Positions 1 through 11,106 of a stretch of 64,000 nt of DNA are shown one piece after another. The stretch is from Siderastrea siderea (taxonomy: Eukaryota > Cnidaria > Anthozoa > Scleractinia > Rhizangiidae). The stretch is from NCBI GenBank assembly GCA_964030785.1, contig OZ034967.1:49636533-49700532 (forward strand), given 5' to 3'. The notes beneath the pieces were generated by a model, which made no database searches, had not been told where the DNA came from, and saw nothing but the letters and a program-made list of their open reading frames with translations. Positions within the stretch are counted from its first letter, which is position 1; each line of letters starts with the position of its first letter. The position numbers and the translations under genes were made by a program.

Positions 1-11
1 TGCACTCAATT

Positions 12-470
12 TCAACTTTCTGCACTGTTTGGGATTAATTGACGTGCTCTCAGCCAATCAGCACGCTGAAATTTTTGCATGTATTTTATTATATGTGAAA
101 TGTCCTTGAGGTTTGACTCCTCAAGTGAAGGTAATGTTTTTAAGTAATCTAAAACAACAGAAACATCCCATATGTCCTTGTAACGTGGCAAAGAAGGCCT
201 GGACTCAAAAACTCCTTTAAGGAAGTGGGAAACTAAAGGGTGATTTCCAAAAGAGCTACCATCTGGAAGGAAGATCACTGTTGATAAAGCACTTCTAGCT
301 GTGTTAATACCACTGTACGATAGACCATTTTCATACTGATTATGAAGGAATTCCAGGCCATCCTCAAGAGAAGCTGAAATGGGATTAATACCCCTTGAAT
401 GGCAGAACACTCTCCATCTCTGGTGGTAAGTGTGGTACTGCTTTTGTGTACCCGCTCGCCACGACTGCAT
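12..470 (-). pseudogene. DIRS tyrosine recombinase, N-terminal fragment, copy 1
   Basis: The 152-codon frame begins like the SAM-like core-binding domain of DIRS recombinases (SWRAGTQKQYHTYHQRW, then NTARSALSTVIFLPDG). It matches the layout of the equivalent region in copy 2 (TQKQYKSCWSKW, SYRSAISSTI). After about residue 125 (base 100) the resemblance ends and no catalytic Arg, HxxR or Tyr region is seen. It is a truncated fragment whose end coincides with the left part of the window. Confidence 0.65.
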
Positions 471-2335
471 GATGATCTTTGCAGCGCCAGCCGAAACTCC
501 TCTGCTCGTGAGATCCCTGACAAGTGGCAGACCAGTAGTTGAAGTTTCTTGTGCAGTGGGTGCAGCAGCTGAGGATGTGCTGGTAGGTACAGAGTGTCTT
601 CCTTCCTAGGAAGGATCAGAGGAAAATCAATGAGCATATTCATTAAATATGGCCACCAAATTTGAGTTGGCCAATTTAGCACAACTAACAAGCCTGTAGC
701 TTCCTCTTCAGAAATTTTTTGTAATACCCATTGTAAAATGCTAAACGGGGGGAATGCATAAAACGTATAGCCCTTCCATGAGACATGAAATGCATTGATG
801 GCATGTGCCTCAGGGTCAGGTTTGTATGCAACATAGGGTTTAAGCTGGAAATTTAATCTAGAGGCAAATAAATCCACATCAGGTGTAACACCTAGTTTTT
901 TAATGGCGGCATTGCAGAGTGGCCTCTGTAAAGTCCATTCTGTTTCTCTTCGGGAAAACCGCGAGTCTCTATCTGCCATTTTTTTTTTTTTCCCAGGGAT
1001 ATGTGTGACTGTTAGCCAAACTCTATGGTCTATGCACCACAACCAGATTTTGTGTGCGAGTTGATTGTTCAACCGGGAATGGCATGTGCCCATCTGGTTT
1101 ACTGTGGTCACAGCAGTAGTGTTATCAACCAGGAGTTTAACATGCTTCCCTGAGATTGTATTTGAAAAGGATTTTAAGGCAAGGAAAACAGCAAGCATTT
1201 CCAAATAATTCATGTCATACAGGGCTTCTTCTGGAGTCCAGTTTCCTCCAGAAGTAACTGTTTCCATACAGCACCCCCATCCAATCAGAGAGGCATTTGT
1301 TGTCATAGTAACCTGGGGGTCCCCATGATTTATGAGGTTATATGTTGTCTCTAGCTCACTGACCCACCATTTAAGGTCAGTTGTGGCTTCTGGGGATAAA
1401 CACATATTCTTATCAAAATTCCCTTTATTTATTTTCAAAGCTTGTGTTTTGTCCATTTCAAGAAACTTATGGTGCAATGGACCATACATCACCCCTGGAA
1501 AGCTAGAGGTCATAAGCCCTAGTACCTGGGCCACATCCCTAATACATGGGGAGGCAGTAGCTAGCAAATTCTCACAGGCACTTTTTAATTTAAGAGCCCT
1601 TTCTGGAGTCAGTGACACCTGCATCAAAACGGAATCAAGAACAAACCCCAAGAAAGTTATCCTTTGAGTTGGAAGTAGGACAGACTTTTCAGGATGGACA
1701 ATAAAACCTACTTTGTCAAGCAAGGTGGTAGTATCAATGACATTCCGCAGACATAGGGTAAAATTCTCTGCTGTCAACCAAGAATCATCTATATATGCAA
1801 CTGATATGTGCCCTTGTTGCCTTAAGCATGAAAATATTGGCTTTAGCAGCTTTGTAAATTTTCGAGGGCAAAGTGCTAGCCATTAGGAAAACACAAATTG
1901 GTACAAGCTTCCTTTCCATTTAAATTTGAGAAATTTCTGGTGCTCCTTGCATATTGGTACTGTGTAATATGCATCTTTCAAGTCTATGGATGTCATGTAA
2001 CATCCAGGCTTCATTAGTCTGATAGTAGACCAAATATTGTCCATTTTGAAGTGGTAGTGAGTTACATTTGCATTAAAAGACTTCAGATTTAAAATCATAC
2101 GATGGAAACCATCTTTTTTGGGTCTTGTAAATATGGTTGATATGAATTCCCCAGCTTCGTGTTTGCTGGGTTGAATAACACCTTTTTTAAGGAGTTGAGC
2201 TATTTCCAGGTCAACAGATTCTGTTTGTATGTCGGATAGCTTAGTTTGCATCAAGGGTTTTCCCTGCATAGGCACTGTGTCAAGCTCAATATGCTGACCA
2301 GTAACCGTCTCTAAAATTTCAGGATCAGAAGTCAA
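275..2335 (-). pseudogene. DIRS reverse transcriptase-RNase H, copy 1 (broken)
   Basis: Two frames cover this region. At 1,883-2,335 lie the RT fingers and the start of the palm (SIDLKDAYYTVPI). At 275-1,777 lie the rest of the RT, RNase H and the DIRS-specific segment with DLFASRLNFQL and YKPDPEAHAINAF. The catalytic YIDD motif falls near 1,790, in the stretch between the two open frames, where a stop or frame change interrupts translation. The RNase H motif reads TTNASLIGWG. The second DIRS copy in this window has SDAS at that place, so the first catalytic Asp is Asn here. The family assignment is firm and the gene is dead. Confidence 0.8.
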
Positions 2336-2478
2336 TTCATGCCATATGTGAGAATAAGCAGCTAAACTGCCCGCTTTGAACGTTCGTGTTCTCTCCTGAA
2401 AATATTCTCAAAGTGATGGCAAAATAGCCTCATACTCACTTACCTGAGTGGTGCTAAGTTTCGTAATTATGTCACTGG

Positions 2479-3618
2479 CTATTTCCGGTCCGCTGTCTGG
2501 CCGGTTCGTTTCTTCCAGTGAGGTTGAAATGGAGTCGACTTCTTGAACGACTGGTTGCCCGAGGGCTTTTTGCCTAAAAAAGGCTTCCAGTGTTGATCAC
2601 TAGTCGCTGTATGCGATTTAGCGTAGGATCGCTTATGAGCAAAGTTGGATGGGCTTGCCGTGCTGCTTATCTTGTTTGAGGCACGAATGTGATTTAGCTG
2701 CGTTTGCAGTTCGTCACCAAACAACATGGTGGTTATGGGCACGTGTGAAGCACACAACGTGTCATAATCTTTGTGCAGAGTCGGTCGAATAACATCACGT
2801 CTCTGTTGTGATACTTCGAAACTTATATGCCCAAGAAGTGCCAGTGCGTCAGTATTCACTCGTATCATACTTTCGAGATCAAGTTTGCTGTTCTCGGCAC
2901 GAGCCTTCAACAACAGATTCGTTGTTTGTGCGGTAATATTGCCAACTTTTGTAAGAGTGGCTTGTAAGCTGGACAACCTAAGGTCCTTGCCCCTCGTTTG
3001 TCGATCGAGGCACCCCCAAATTTCAGGGTTTACTTTCGGAGTGATTAGCCGATCACAGTTTAACGGCCGCAGATATTTCTCCGATTTTTCCTTGAGGTGT
3101 GTATCGTCTAGCTTATTAAGCCACCTCAAGTTGATGATTTTGGCAAGTTTCTCCAATACTTTCGGGGCAGTTTTCTCCGTGTCAGTGAGCGACTGCGCAA
3201 TTTCATCTAGCAAGGAATCGCCTTCGTCATCTCCTGTAGTGTCTTCGCACGTGGAGCCATTGCTCTCGTTGCCGGCAACTTTTGGCCGTTTGTTTGCGGC
3301 AAGAAGTTTATCTGCATCTGATTCCTCTGTCTCAGAGTCATCCCTTGTTGATGGGGATTTTCGTTTCCTGGCAGATTCTGCCGTTGTGGGGGCCAGAGTT
3401 TCCCCTTTGGTGTGCAGTAATTTGAGCGATTCGCCCATGGCTGCCATGTTTGTATTCAGCTGGTTCAGCGACTGTAGGATAGAAGCAGTGACATTATCAC
3501 TGCCGCTCGTAGTTCCTGCAATTATATCTTCATGTTCTTCACTTAATAAAGCGTCCTCTTGAAGAGAAACGTCTTCTCCGTATCTGTTTTTGACATTTTC
3601 TGTGGATCGCTCGATCAC
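2479..3618 (-). CDS. DIRS gag-like protein, copy 1
   Basis: A 379-codon uninterrupted frame upstream of the reverse transcriptase, in the gag position of DIRS elements. The N-terminal third is acidic and Ser/Thr-rich, with a likely basic nuclear signal (RKRKS) near residue 85. The middle (about 140-300) is helical and carries the conserved-looking segment around NCDRLITPKVNPEIWG. The C-terminal 70 residues are basic and Ser-rich. There is no zinc knuckle. The presumed role is packaging of the element RNA. The first ATG (3,618) is followed by an open frame and is taken as the start. Confidence 0.65.
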   Translation of the reverse strand: MIERSTENVKNRYGEDVSLQEDALLSEEHEDIIAGTTSGSDNVTASILQSLNQLNTNMAAMGESLKLLHTKGETLAPTTAESARKRKSPSTRDDSETEESDADKLLAANKRPKVAGNESNGSTCEDTTGDDEGDSLLDEIAQSLTDTEKTAPKVLEKLAKIINLRWLNKLDDTHLKEKSEKYLRPLNCDRLITPKVNPEIWGCLDRQTRGKDLRLSSLQATLTKVGNITAQTTNLLLKARAENSKLDLESMIRVNTDALALLGHISFEVSQQRRDVIRPTLHKDYDTLCASHVPITTMLFGDELQTQLNHIRASNKISSTASPSNFAHKRSYAKSHTATSDQHWKPFLGKKPSGNQSFKKSTPFQPHWKKRTGQTADRK

Positions 3619-4071
3619 ACACCTGAGTGCTCAAAGGTCAACACTCAAAACTGAATGCTCAGGTTCCCGCGCTCTATCTCACGTGACTCACTAGCGACTT
3701 AGACCAATGACGAAATAGAATTCAAGCCAACACATGATTGTCTCTGGCCTTGCTACTTCAGGGTTACATGGAAAGCCGCTAAAATGTAGGGCAAATATTC
3801 ATTTTTCAAATCAGCAAGCTCATTACCCATGGTGTCAACGAATGCTTTTTATTCAACTAATTTATTCTGTATATTTTACGTTGCCATGTTCCTACCAACA
3901 GCGTAGCTCAACCGTTCTCCATATCAACCAAGCACAACCCACAGTTTCTTGATTTGCTGTGAGGGAGGGCTAATGCTTAAGATGTTAGCTTTCAATTTCT
4001 ATATGGTCAATTTACCTTATCAACTCAGTTGATAATCCAAATTTTTGTATTTCGATAGATTTCCTTATATT
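3619..4071. other. spacer between the two DIRS elements
   Basis: I see no gene. The first 100 bases are the 5' leader of DIRS copy 1, with short repeated words such as ctcaggt and actcaaa. The rest is AT-rich sequence with only short, unconvincing reading frames. Confidence 0.5.
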
Positions 4072-4275
4072 TGCAGATTGTACCAGGCTACATAGCAGCT
4101 GCTGAACAATCAGAATTCTATTAAGGTTGCACGAAGAATTCACTAATTGGTCTGGCCAAGATAATATCCTAAAACAAAGTGATTTTAAAGCACTTCCTGA
4201 AAAGGAAGATTACTATTCCAAATAAGGAACATGATCCCATAAGGCCACAGGGCGCCACAACCACACCGGTCATAC
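4072..4275. repeat. DIRS copy 2 left inverted terminal repeat
   Basis: From about 4,114 this is the inverted counterpart of 8,915-9,077. Both contain the words gaattcactaatt, tctggccaagataatatcc, aaagcacttcct and attactattccaaataagg. The outer 42 bases (4,072-4,113) recur, reverse-complemented, in the internal complementary region. Confidence 0.75.
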
Positions 4276-4574
4276 TGAGCTTTCCAAAAACAAATTATTA
4301 TTACAGAGGCAACCAAATCTTAGAAAATAAATACGCTTTATTAACACAGAAGAAACATTGAAGCCAGTATCTGTGGCTTGCATCCATTTAAACAACGTTC
4401 AATGGCAACAACCAAAGACAGACTTGAATAAAGACCACGATTAAGGTCCAATGTAGAGGCACTTGTCAGTGGAATAAGTCCTAGTCATCTCTCGACAAGT
4501 CGTCTGAAGAGAGAGAGACAAAGAGTTATGGTAAACCAGTACTCTAAGAGAGGCGGGAGAGGTGGGAAATAGCG

Positions 4575-4685
4575 AATTCTTCGTGCAACCTTAATAGAAT
4601 TCTGATTGTTCAGCAGCTACTATGTAGCCTGGTACAATCTGCAATTCTGTTGCAGGTTGCGCTCCGAATTCACTAATTGGTCTGT
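4575..4685. repeat. DIRS copy 2 internal complementary region
   Basis: The first part is the reverse complement of 4,072-4,150, with the word ctgattgttcagcagct at its centre. The last 45 bases repeat the outer end of the right terminal repeat (gcaggttgc, gaattcactaatt). It therefore joins the two element ends, as the DIRS internal complementary region does. Confidence 0.7.
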
Positions 4686-5600
4686 TTAAAGCAAGCACTC
4701 ACCATGGAGGACTGCTTTGCCGAATGAGTTACAATACTTTGGGCAATAGTAAAAACGGTTGAATGTTGTTTCCCTGGTCCAGTCAGCTGTTTGTAAGATT
4801 TCTTGGATAGAGACCCCTCTGTCCCTTGCAGCTGAAGTTGCCGCCCCAGGAGTGGGATGAGCTTCAAATATGTCAACATCAATACCAGCCTCCTTCATTA
4901 TATCCTTTAACCACCTCCCAATAGTTGCCGAGGACACTGGTTTATGGGTAGCTTGAACGGAGAGAAATAATGGTTGGGGCCTATTGCCAACTCCCCTCCA
5001 GGCTTTAGATCTTTCTACGTAAGAATCTAGGCACGCTACTGGGCACAACTTCTTATTGTGCGTAAATGAAGGGGAAAAGAATTCCATGGAATTCTTGGAA
5101 CTCCTAGTCTTAGTCAAAGTTGCTAACTGAAAAGTTACCCCCTCAGGGATGTGCTTCTTAAACCTAATGTCTAATGCCTGGAGATCAGATTGCCTCTTAG
5201 AACCTGAGAGGGCTAGAAACGTAGCACATTTCTTTGTAAGAGTACTAATTGGCAGATCATTATCATTTGGAAGATTTTCCAAATACTTAGTCACCAATGC
5301 AACATCCCAAGTGTGGGAGTACTTTTGTTGGGGAGGGTGCATGTTAAAAGCCTCTTTCATGAATTTGCATACTAATGGTGTTGCCCCACTGGGTTTGCAT
5401 CCATAGGTAGTATGGTGGAACTTATTGCAGATCTATAAGAATTTAAGGTGGAGTACTGGAGGCCTGACTGAAATAAGTCAGACAGAAAATCTGCCACCTT
5501 TACGATACTAGGGTGAATGGGATCAACTTGTTGTTTATGACACCAGCCCACCCATTTTGACCAGCATGACTTGTACTGTTTCTGAGTTGAAGTTCTCTGG
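4686..5600 (-). pseudogene. DIRS tyrosine recombinase, copy 2 (active-site change)
   Basis: The N-terminal core-binding part lies at about 5,372-5,600 and the catalytic domain in the 224-codon frame 4,686-5,360. The first catalytic Arg is present (SGSKRQSDL). The C-terminal part has the W and Tyr region (TADWTRETTFNRFYY). The HxxR motif reads AHPTPGAATSAA, so the second catalytic Arg is Pro, by a change consistent with CGT to CCT near 4,851. A frameshift separates the two halves. The enzyme would have integrated the circular DNA copy, and this one is very probably inactive. Confidence 0.75.
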
Positions 5601-7560
5601 GCAGCGAGGACAATGCCTGCAGCTTGTCCTGATAAGCCTTTTGTAAGAAGACCTCGCCTGATACCCTCCAGCCGGTAAGTAAGAGGGTTTTGTTGCTCAC
5701 CAGAGGGTGCTCGTGACCCTGAGGGCCTGTTAAGAGCCCTGGTATTATGGGAAGGAGGATGGGGGTGTCCATCACCAGTTGGAGGAGTTGTACATACCAT
5801 GGCTGAGTGGGCCAAACTGGGAATACTAGAGTTATTGTTGCCTTCTCGTGAGTTACCTTCCTTAGGCATTTGGCTATTAGAGTGAATGGAGGAAAGGCAT
5901 AGCCTATTTCTATTGCCCATGGTTGTGTCAGGGCATCGATCGCCTCTGCTTCCGGGTCGGGTTTGTAACTGAAAAACCTGGGAAGTTGGTGATTGGTTCT
6001 GCTTGCAAAAAGGTCGATCGTACACTGGCCTAGCCTGTCCATTAATGTCTGAAAGAAGTTCTGGTTCAGGTGCCAATCGGATGTGTCTAGTTTGGCTCTC
6101 GATTCCCTGTCTGCTATTGTGTTGAGACAGCCTGGGATGTGTTCGGCCCTTAGAGTAATTCTCCTTTCGAGACACCAACTCCACAGATGTCGTGCATAAT
6201 GATCGAGGAGGCACCTTTTGGCTCCCCCCATTTTGTTTATATAGGCAATGGTTGTACATGGACATTTTAAAGATTTTTGGTGAAGGCTTTCACTGCAAAT
6301 GATGCTGCTAACAGTTTCTTGCAGTTGATATGAAGACGGGCTTCTTCCTGTGTCCATGTCCCCCTGGTGTCTACCCCATTGCTTACTGCTCCCCACCCCG
6401 AATTGGAGGCATCCGATTGAATTACTAGATGTGGCAGGGAGTTCCGAATGAGGCGCCCGTTCGCAAGGGGAAGATTGTCTGCCACCATCTTAGATCCTCT
6501 AGAGCATGATGATCTAAAGCTATTTCTACCTTGTTGTCTAACTGAGTGACGGGTTTGCTCTTCTTCAAATGTTGAATCCCCCGATAACAGAGGGGGGCTT
6601 GAAAAACTGCAATTCTGCAGGAAGTCAACTTCCCTATTATATGCAAAAGTTGGCTCAATGAAGCAACTTGATGGCTTACCAGATGGTGACATTCCTTCTG
6701 AATCGCAGCAACTTTTCCTTCTTGGAGGAGAAACCTCATGTTTATGGAGTCTACAAGGATTCCCAGGAATTCGATGGCCTGCACAGGGATGAAAATGGAT
6801 TTTTCCAGGGTTATCGGAAATCCTAGGCCCTCTAGAATGTACTTCAGGGTTAGGATGTCTTCCCGGGTACCCTTGAAAGTGCTGTTCATAATGAGGATGT
6901 CGTCTAGATAAATTATTATCCGGATACCCATTTTCCTCAGAATACCCGCTATTGGTTTGAGTACCTTGGTGAAGGTGCGTGGGGCTAAAGTTAACCTGAA
7001 TGGAAGACAATTGAATTGATATGTCTTCCCTTTCAATTGAAAGCGGGTGAATTCTTGGGATCTGGCATGCAAAGGGATGGTGAAATACACATCCTTCAGG
7101 CCGAGCTTGCACATGAAATCCTCCGGTCTCTGCAGGTCTGCAACTGCTTTCAAGTCTTCCATTTTGAGGTGGGAGTATTTCACATACTTGTTGAAACTCG
7201 CAAGATTGATTACTGGACGGTGTCCTGCCTCACCCTTCTTTTCCACAAGAAGTAGATTGCTGTTGAATCCCACATTGGGGTTGAAGGGAACTTCGAAAAT
7301 GGCTCCTTTTTGTAGGAGATTCCTTATTTCCTCTACTACTAGATAGGTCTGTGTGGGTGACAGTACAGGGGGAGAAGGGATTTTGGACTGCCAAGGACGG
7401 TCTAGCAGTTCTATTTCGTAACCCTGTATGGTCTGTAAGACCCACTGGTCCTGAGTAATGTGTGGCTGAAGAACTGCAACCTCGCTGCCACCATCTGAGA
7501 ATGAATGTTCTCTGGTGGAGTAGGAAAATGGAAAATCATATGTACTGAGCTTACCTTGGA
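5500..7560 (-). pseudogene. DIRS reverse transcriptase-RNase H, copy 2
   Basis: The RT palm is clear: LGLKDVYFTIPLH, then LPFRLTLAPRTFTK and the catalytic YLDDIL near 6,910. RNase H follows with the intact-looking SDASNSGWGAV, then the DIRS-specific block with DLFASRTNHQL and YKPDPEAEAIDA. The region is spread over three overlapping frames (6,425 upward, 6,267-7,112, 5,500-6,396), so at least two frameshifts are present. The role would be copying the element RNA and degrading the template. Confidence 0.8.
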
Positions 7561-8829
7561 GTTTGATTAGGTTTGTTGAAGACCGTTTGCATTGAAGTCT
7601 TCTATCTGGGGATCTTGTAACGGGATTGGTCTGTGTAATCCCTTGCCGGTTCCCGTTTTCCCCAGAAGGGAGCCCTCCGAAAGGCTGGTGCTCATGGGAT
7701 GAAAGGTTTCTGGGCTTGGAGGAACCAGAAGACCCTTTAAAGGAATTGGTTCTGGCCTGTTTGAAAGGAGGCTTGGCTTTGTTGGAGCTTGCATTCTTTT
7801 TAGATTGAACTGCTTTGGAGACCTCTGCAAGATCGCCCACAAAGTTAAGCTCAGAAGCTTTACTTTCTCCAAAAACGTAAGTCTGCATTGGGTCAGACTG
7901 CTTTGATAGTTGAGTAACATCTGTAATATTGCAGGATTTAACAATTTCTTGTCTGCGTTGCTTGTTGGCTGAGGCCACTACATGCCCTAGCAATCGGAGG
8001 CTCTTAAGAATGAGGTCTATAGCTGAACGCTCAGTTACAGAGCCAGGGTCAGACTGCAGGTGCTGGAGCAAAATACACAAAGGACCAGCCACATCCATAT
8101 AATTGCACATAGTTAACGGTAGGTTCTGCTCCCAATGCAGTTGCCCAAGGCTTTCTTTTCCCCCCACCAAAACCAGCCAGTGGTCAAGCTCCGGGACTGT
8201 CAGGGCTGGCACATCAGGTTTCGGAAATTGTTTACAAAGTTCCGAATGGTTTTTGTCCTCTGGAGGGGTTCAGAAATCGATGTCTATTATGTCTTTAAGC
8301 TGCTGACCGCATGTCCACAAGGAGTACCTCGAGTTGGACGAGCCCGACAGCAGAGGAACTTCGTTTGAAACCGGTACTTTACCAGCTCGGGAAGATTCCT
8401 TTTTCGCGTCTTGCAGAGCTACCTGAAAGGGATCTGCACGATCCTTAGTCAGGAGAGCGGGCTGTCGCTTGGAATGTTGCACAGATACTTCACTGGGGGT
8501 ATGAACGCTCAAAGCACAGTTCTGCAAACGCTCAACAGGAAAGCCTCCCAGTGCAAGGCGAACAGAGCCCAGTTTTCCGACTCTTTTGCGGCAGAAATAT
8601 CGTCAAGGCCAAGAGGCCTGAGGCCAAGTAGCCTCAGAGACATCTAGTTCGTTGTCTCCCTCTTGGGAATCCAAAACTGCTCCATGCCGTTTTCGCACCA
8701 AACAAGGAGACTCTTCTTCGGAGCTGAAATCGAGCTAGTTTTCGTCTCGAAGTGAGAGTGATCCCGTAGGATCAACGCGCTTGTTCGGACTTTCCCCAGG
8801 CTCTGAATATTCTGAGCCTGTTTCTGACA
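7560..8829 (-). pseudogene. DIRS gag-like region, copy 2 (broken)
   Basis: The likely start is the ATG at about 8,829 (MSETGSEYSEPGESPNKR), just inside the terminal repeat. A TAG follows after roughly 30 codons and frame changes occur before 8,212. From there a long open frame holds a gag-like helical segment (SDPGSVTERSAIDLILKSL, then QRRQEIVKSCNI) and a basic Ser/Lys-rich tail, and runs on without a stop into the reverse transcriptase. A gag-RT fusion in one frame is unusual for DIRS and may be secondary. Confidence 0.55.
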
Positions 8830-8914
8830 TTTCGACCAGACTAGCCACGTCCAAAGAAGGAAAAAATAACCGACGAACAAATCAAAACACCTTCCTTAGC
8901 TTCACAAAGCGAAA

Positions 8915-9077
8915 TATGGCCGGTTTGGTTGTGGCGCTCTGTGGACTTGTGGGATCGTGTTCCTTATTTGGAATAGTAATCTTCCTTTTTAGGAAGTGCT
9001 TTAAAATCGCTTTGTTTTAGGATATTATCTTGGCCAGACGAATTAGTGAATTCGGAGTGCAACCTGCAATAGAATTT
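8915..9077. repeat. DIRS copy 2 right inverted terminal repeat
   Basis: Inverted copy of 4,114-4,275, differing at scattered positions. It lies directly upstream of the gag start in element orientation and presumably holds the promoter. Confidence 0.75.
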
Positions 9078-10350
9078 AAAACTTTAAACTGCCACACAGT
9101 CAATGTGGCCACCCTATGGACAAAATGGTACTGTTAACTGATAAACCTCTGCGAACTATCAGTATGGAACCTGAGACGAACAAATATTTAGGATTTGAGA
9201 GAAGCTATGTAGACGTGTCTTCTGGTTGGTCACATTTCCTCATTGAACATACCAAACGAAAACGGAACTTCATTCTACAGTCTGATATCAGTTGTAGAAA
9301 TGGTAAGTCAGTTGATAAAATTAAAAGGCTTGTGAAATATGGCATCCTAATCCCGTCAAAGTTAGCATGACTTTTAGCTTAAATTACCTTTTAAAAACAT
9401 TTTCAGAGCTTGATGAAAACCACGGTTAACTTTTACTCGTGGATTAGCGTTAATCGGCCTTCGAACAACCAGGCGCTGACGTTCTTGCAATATTGACCTC
9501 CTAACTTCACAGGTTTCTTTCCAGATTCTTTCTCAATTATTTTATTCCTTAGAGTTTCTCAAAGCGAAAATCCAGGCATAAAAACAAAGACTATTTCAAT
9601 TCATGCAATGACCTGAGATTTGCCATCAACCTATTTACTGTCTCTTTTTCAGAGGTAAAAACGGGTTATTTTCGGTATATTTATGGAGATGTTGCGAGAA
9701 TGAAGCAAATTTGGAGCACCTTTTGAGAGCTTCCTACTGGAGCTAAGCTAGTCAAGTGCACTCATTTGGCTAACGTTGCGAATTGTGATTGATTGGCTGA
9801 GAACCTTTATCTCAACCAACCATAGTTTTGTGTTTAAACGCTTTATTTAAAAGACAAATATCGTGCCTTTGGTTCAAATTTGTTTTGATCCAACAAATTC
9901 CACCCAGTGTAGATTCTACTGTTTTGTCTTCCCTCTTTATATTAGCGACATTTGACATTTTGAATGCGCAAATAAGTGTATTTAGGTCGAAATCAGTGAC
10001 AGCTTCTCAAAATAGTTGCTTGTTCATGGACATCCTTATGCACAGGCTGTCTTGTGCTTTAACTTATTTTGTGTTCATTTGGTCAATTAAACAATCATAA
10101 CAAACTAAATTTACAATTAGTATTTGTAATCACATGAGGCCGAGTATAAGGATAAATTTTAACGTTTATTTTCAAAGTTTTCACAAAATTGCGACAAGGG
10201 CAATTTTTAAAATCTTTGAAAATACAAGTGAAAACTTATCCTTAATTCTACGAGGACTCAATGCGATTACTTGTTTACAACACAGAGGGCAAAATTTTTG
10301 CAAAACTTTCCATGCACATGGAACAATCAGCGGGCCCCCAGAATAAAAGT
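9078..10350. other. gene-poor stretch
   Basis: I see no recognisable gene. A frame of 84 codons on the plus strand at 9,116-9,370 matches nothing I know and lacks support. The rest is AT-rich with no long repeats. Confidence 0.5.
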
Positions 10351-11106
10351 ACCCGTAAACACCGGCATATAAGCCGCACTCGCAGATAAGCCGCACCCCA
10401 AGTTTAGAAGCTCAAGATTTGGAAAAAAAATTCATAGCCGAGTCATTTCATTCAATGAACATATTGGTTGAAGTGAAGTCCTTTTCATTACAGATCGGTG
10501 ATTCAATTTGTAGTCTGAATAAGACTCAAACATGCATTTTAATCCTTATAACAAGTGTAAAAAAGGTACGAAAACGTACTTGAACACAAGACCACTTTCC
10601 CCGATGAACTTTTACAGCATTTTTACAGTTAAAGCTATTCAAGTCCAAAAACTTGTAAGTGAAGTTCGTTCGGACATTCGGTTGCGTATCGTGGCTTAGT
10701 AGCCAGGCATTCGATGAGAAGAGAGAAAACTGGTGACAACTGTTGTCGCTTTGTTCAATTTGCAAAGCAAATTATAGCGATTTCTTTAACTGTTCGTGGC
10801 TTCCATGCGGGTTTACGAGGATATTTGGAGCCATCCATCAGTGACAAACTCGCCTGTGAAAGGGAGTTTGATAATTGCTTTGACAAATTTGCTATCAAAG
10901 TTGTCAACAACGGAGAAACAGTGGGCCATTTACCACACGAGTTCTCGAAGATAGCGTGGTACCGTTACGTTTTTGACTTTATTTTGGTGATGATTCATGG
11001 AAAATTACAGATTTTTTCCAGATGTTCTTGCAGATAAGCCACACCCCCGATTTTGAGCGAACTGTTAGGGTAAAAAGGTGCGGCTTATACGCCGGTGTTT
11101 ACGGTA
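10351..11106. mobile_element. TA-flanked inverted-repeat DNA element carrying a HIRAN-like frame
   Basis: The ends are inverted copies: cccgtaaacaccggc at 10,353 and its counterpart ending at 11,106. Both are followed inward by tataagccgcac and, about 20-50 bases further in, by a second shared word (cagataagccgcaccc / gcagataagccacaccc). Both ends abut TA, the target of Tc1/mariner/pogo-type elements. At about 756 bp it is too short for a transposase gene, so it is probably a non-autonomous element. The superfamily is an inference from the TA alone. Confidence 0.6.
10714..11037 (+). CDS. HIRAN-like domain frame inside the TA-flanked element
   Basis: Of 107 codons, residues about 27-80 read like a HIRAN domain: VRGFHAGLRGYLEPSIS, LACEREFDNCFDKFAIKVV and GETVGHLPHEFSKI. 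The order of glycine-rich strand, REF/REP-x-N-x-x-D turn and VGHLP strand is what the family shows. HIRAN domains bind DNA 3' ends in HLTF-type helicases, and stand-alone versions occur in invertebrate mobile-element proteins. The frame ends near the right inverted repeat. There are no helicase motifs. It could be a captured exon or a remnant of the parent transposon's accessory gene. Confidence 0.5.
   Translation: MRREKTGDNCCRFVQFAKQIIAISLTVRGFHAGLRGYLEPSISDKLACEREFDNCFDKFAIKVVNNGETVGHLPHEFSKIAWYRYVFDFILVMIHGKLQIFSRCSCR

Larger units (their letters stand above)
1..3618 (-). mobile_element. DIRS-like tyrosine-recombinase retrotransposon, copy 1
   Basis: On the minus strand the order is gag-like ORF, reverse transcriptase, RNase H, then the start of a tyrosine recombinase. 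This is the DIRS order. Such elements are copied through RNA and inserted by a tyrosine recombinase instead of a DDE integrase, so no LTRs or target duplications are expected. The recombinase stops resembling its family at about base 100, so the element is either truncated there or disrupted near the window edge. I could not find its inverted terminal repeats. Several stops and frame changes separate the parts, so this copy is not functional. Confidence 0.8.
4072..9077 (-). mobile_element. DIRS-like retrotransposon, copy 2, with complete termini
   Basis: A full DIRS layout in minus orientation: 5' inverted terminal repeat on the right, gag, RT, RNase H, tyrosine recombinase, internal complementary region, 3' inverted terminal repeat on the left. 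The terminal repeats (4,114-4,275 and 8,915-9,077) are close inverted copies. The internal region at 4,575-4,685 carries the reverse complement of the left outer end, a linker, and the right outer end, as expected for the circle-junction template of DIRS replication. Coding parts are broken by stops and frame changes, and the recombinase lacks one catalytic Arg. Confidence 0.8.

Noticed and set aside
2771..3562. 263-codon open frame on the plus strand
   Set aside because: Antisense of the DIRS gag-like gene, Ser/Arg-rich, with no domain.
9116..9370. 84-codon plus-strand frame after DIRS copy 2
   Set aside because: No resemblance to a known family and no promoter or splice evidence; kept only as a note.
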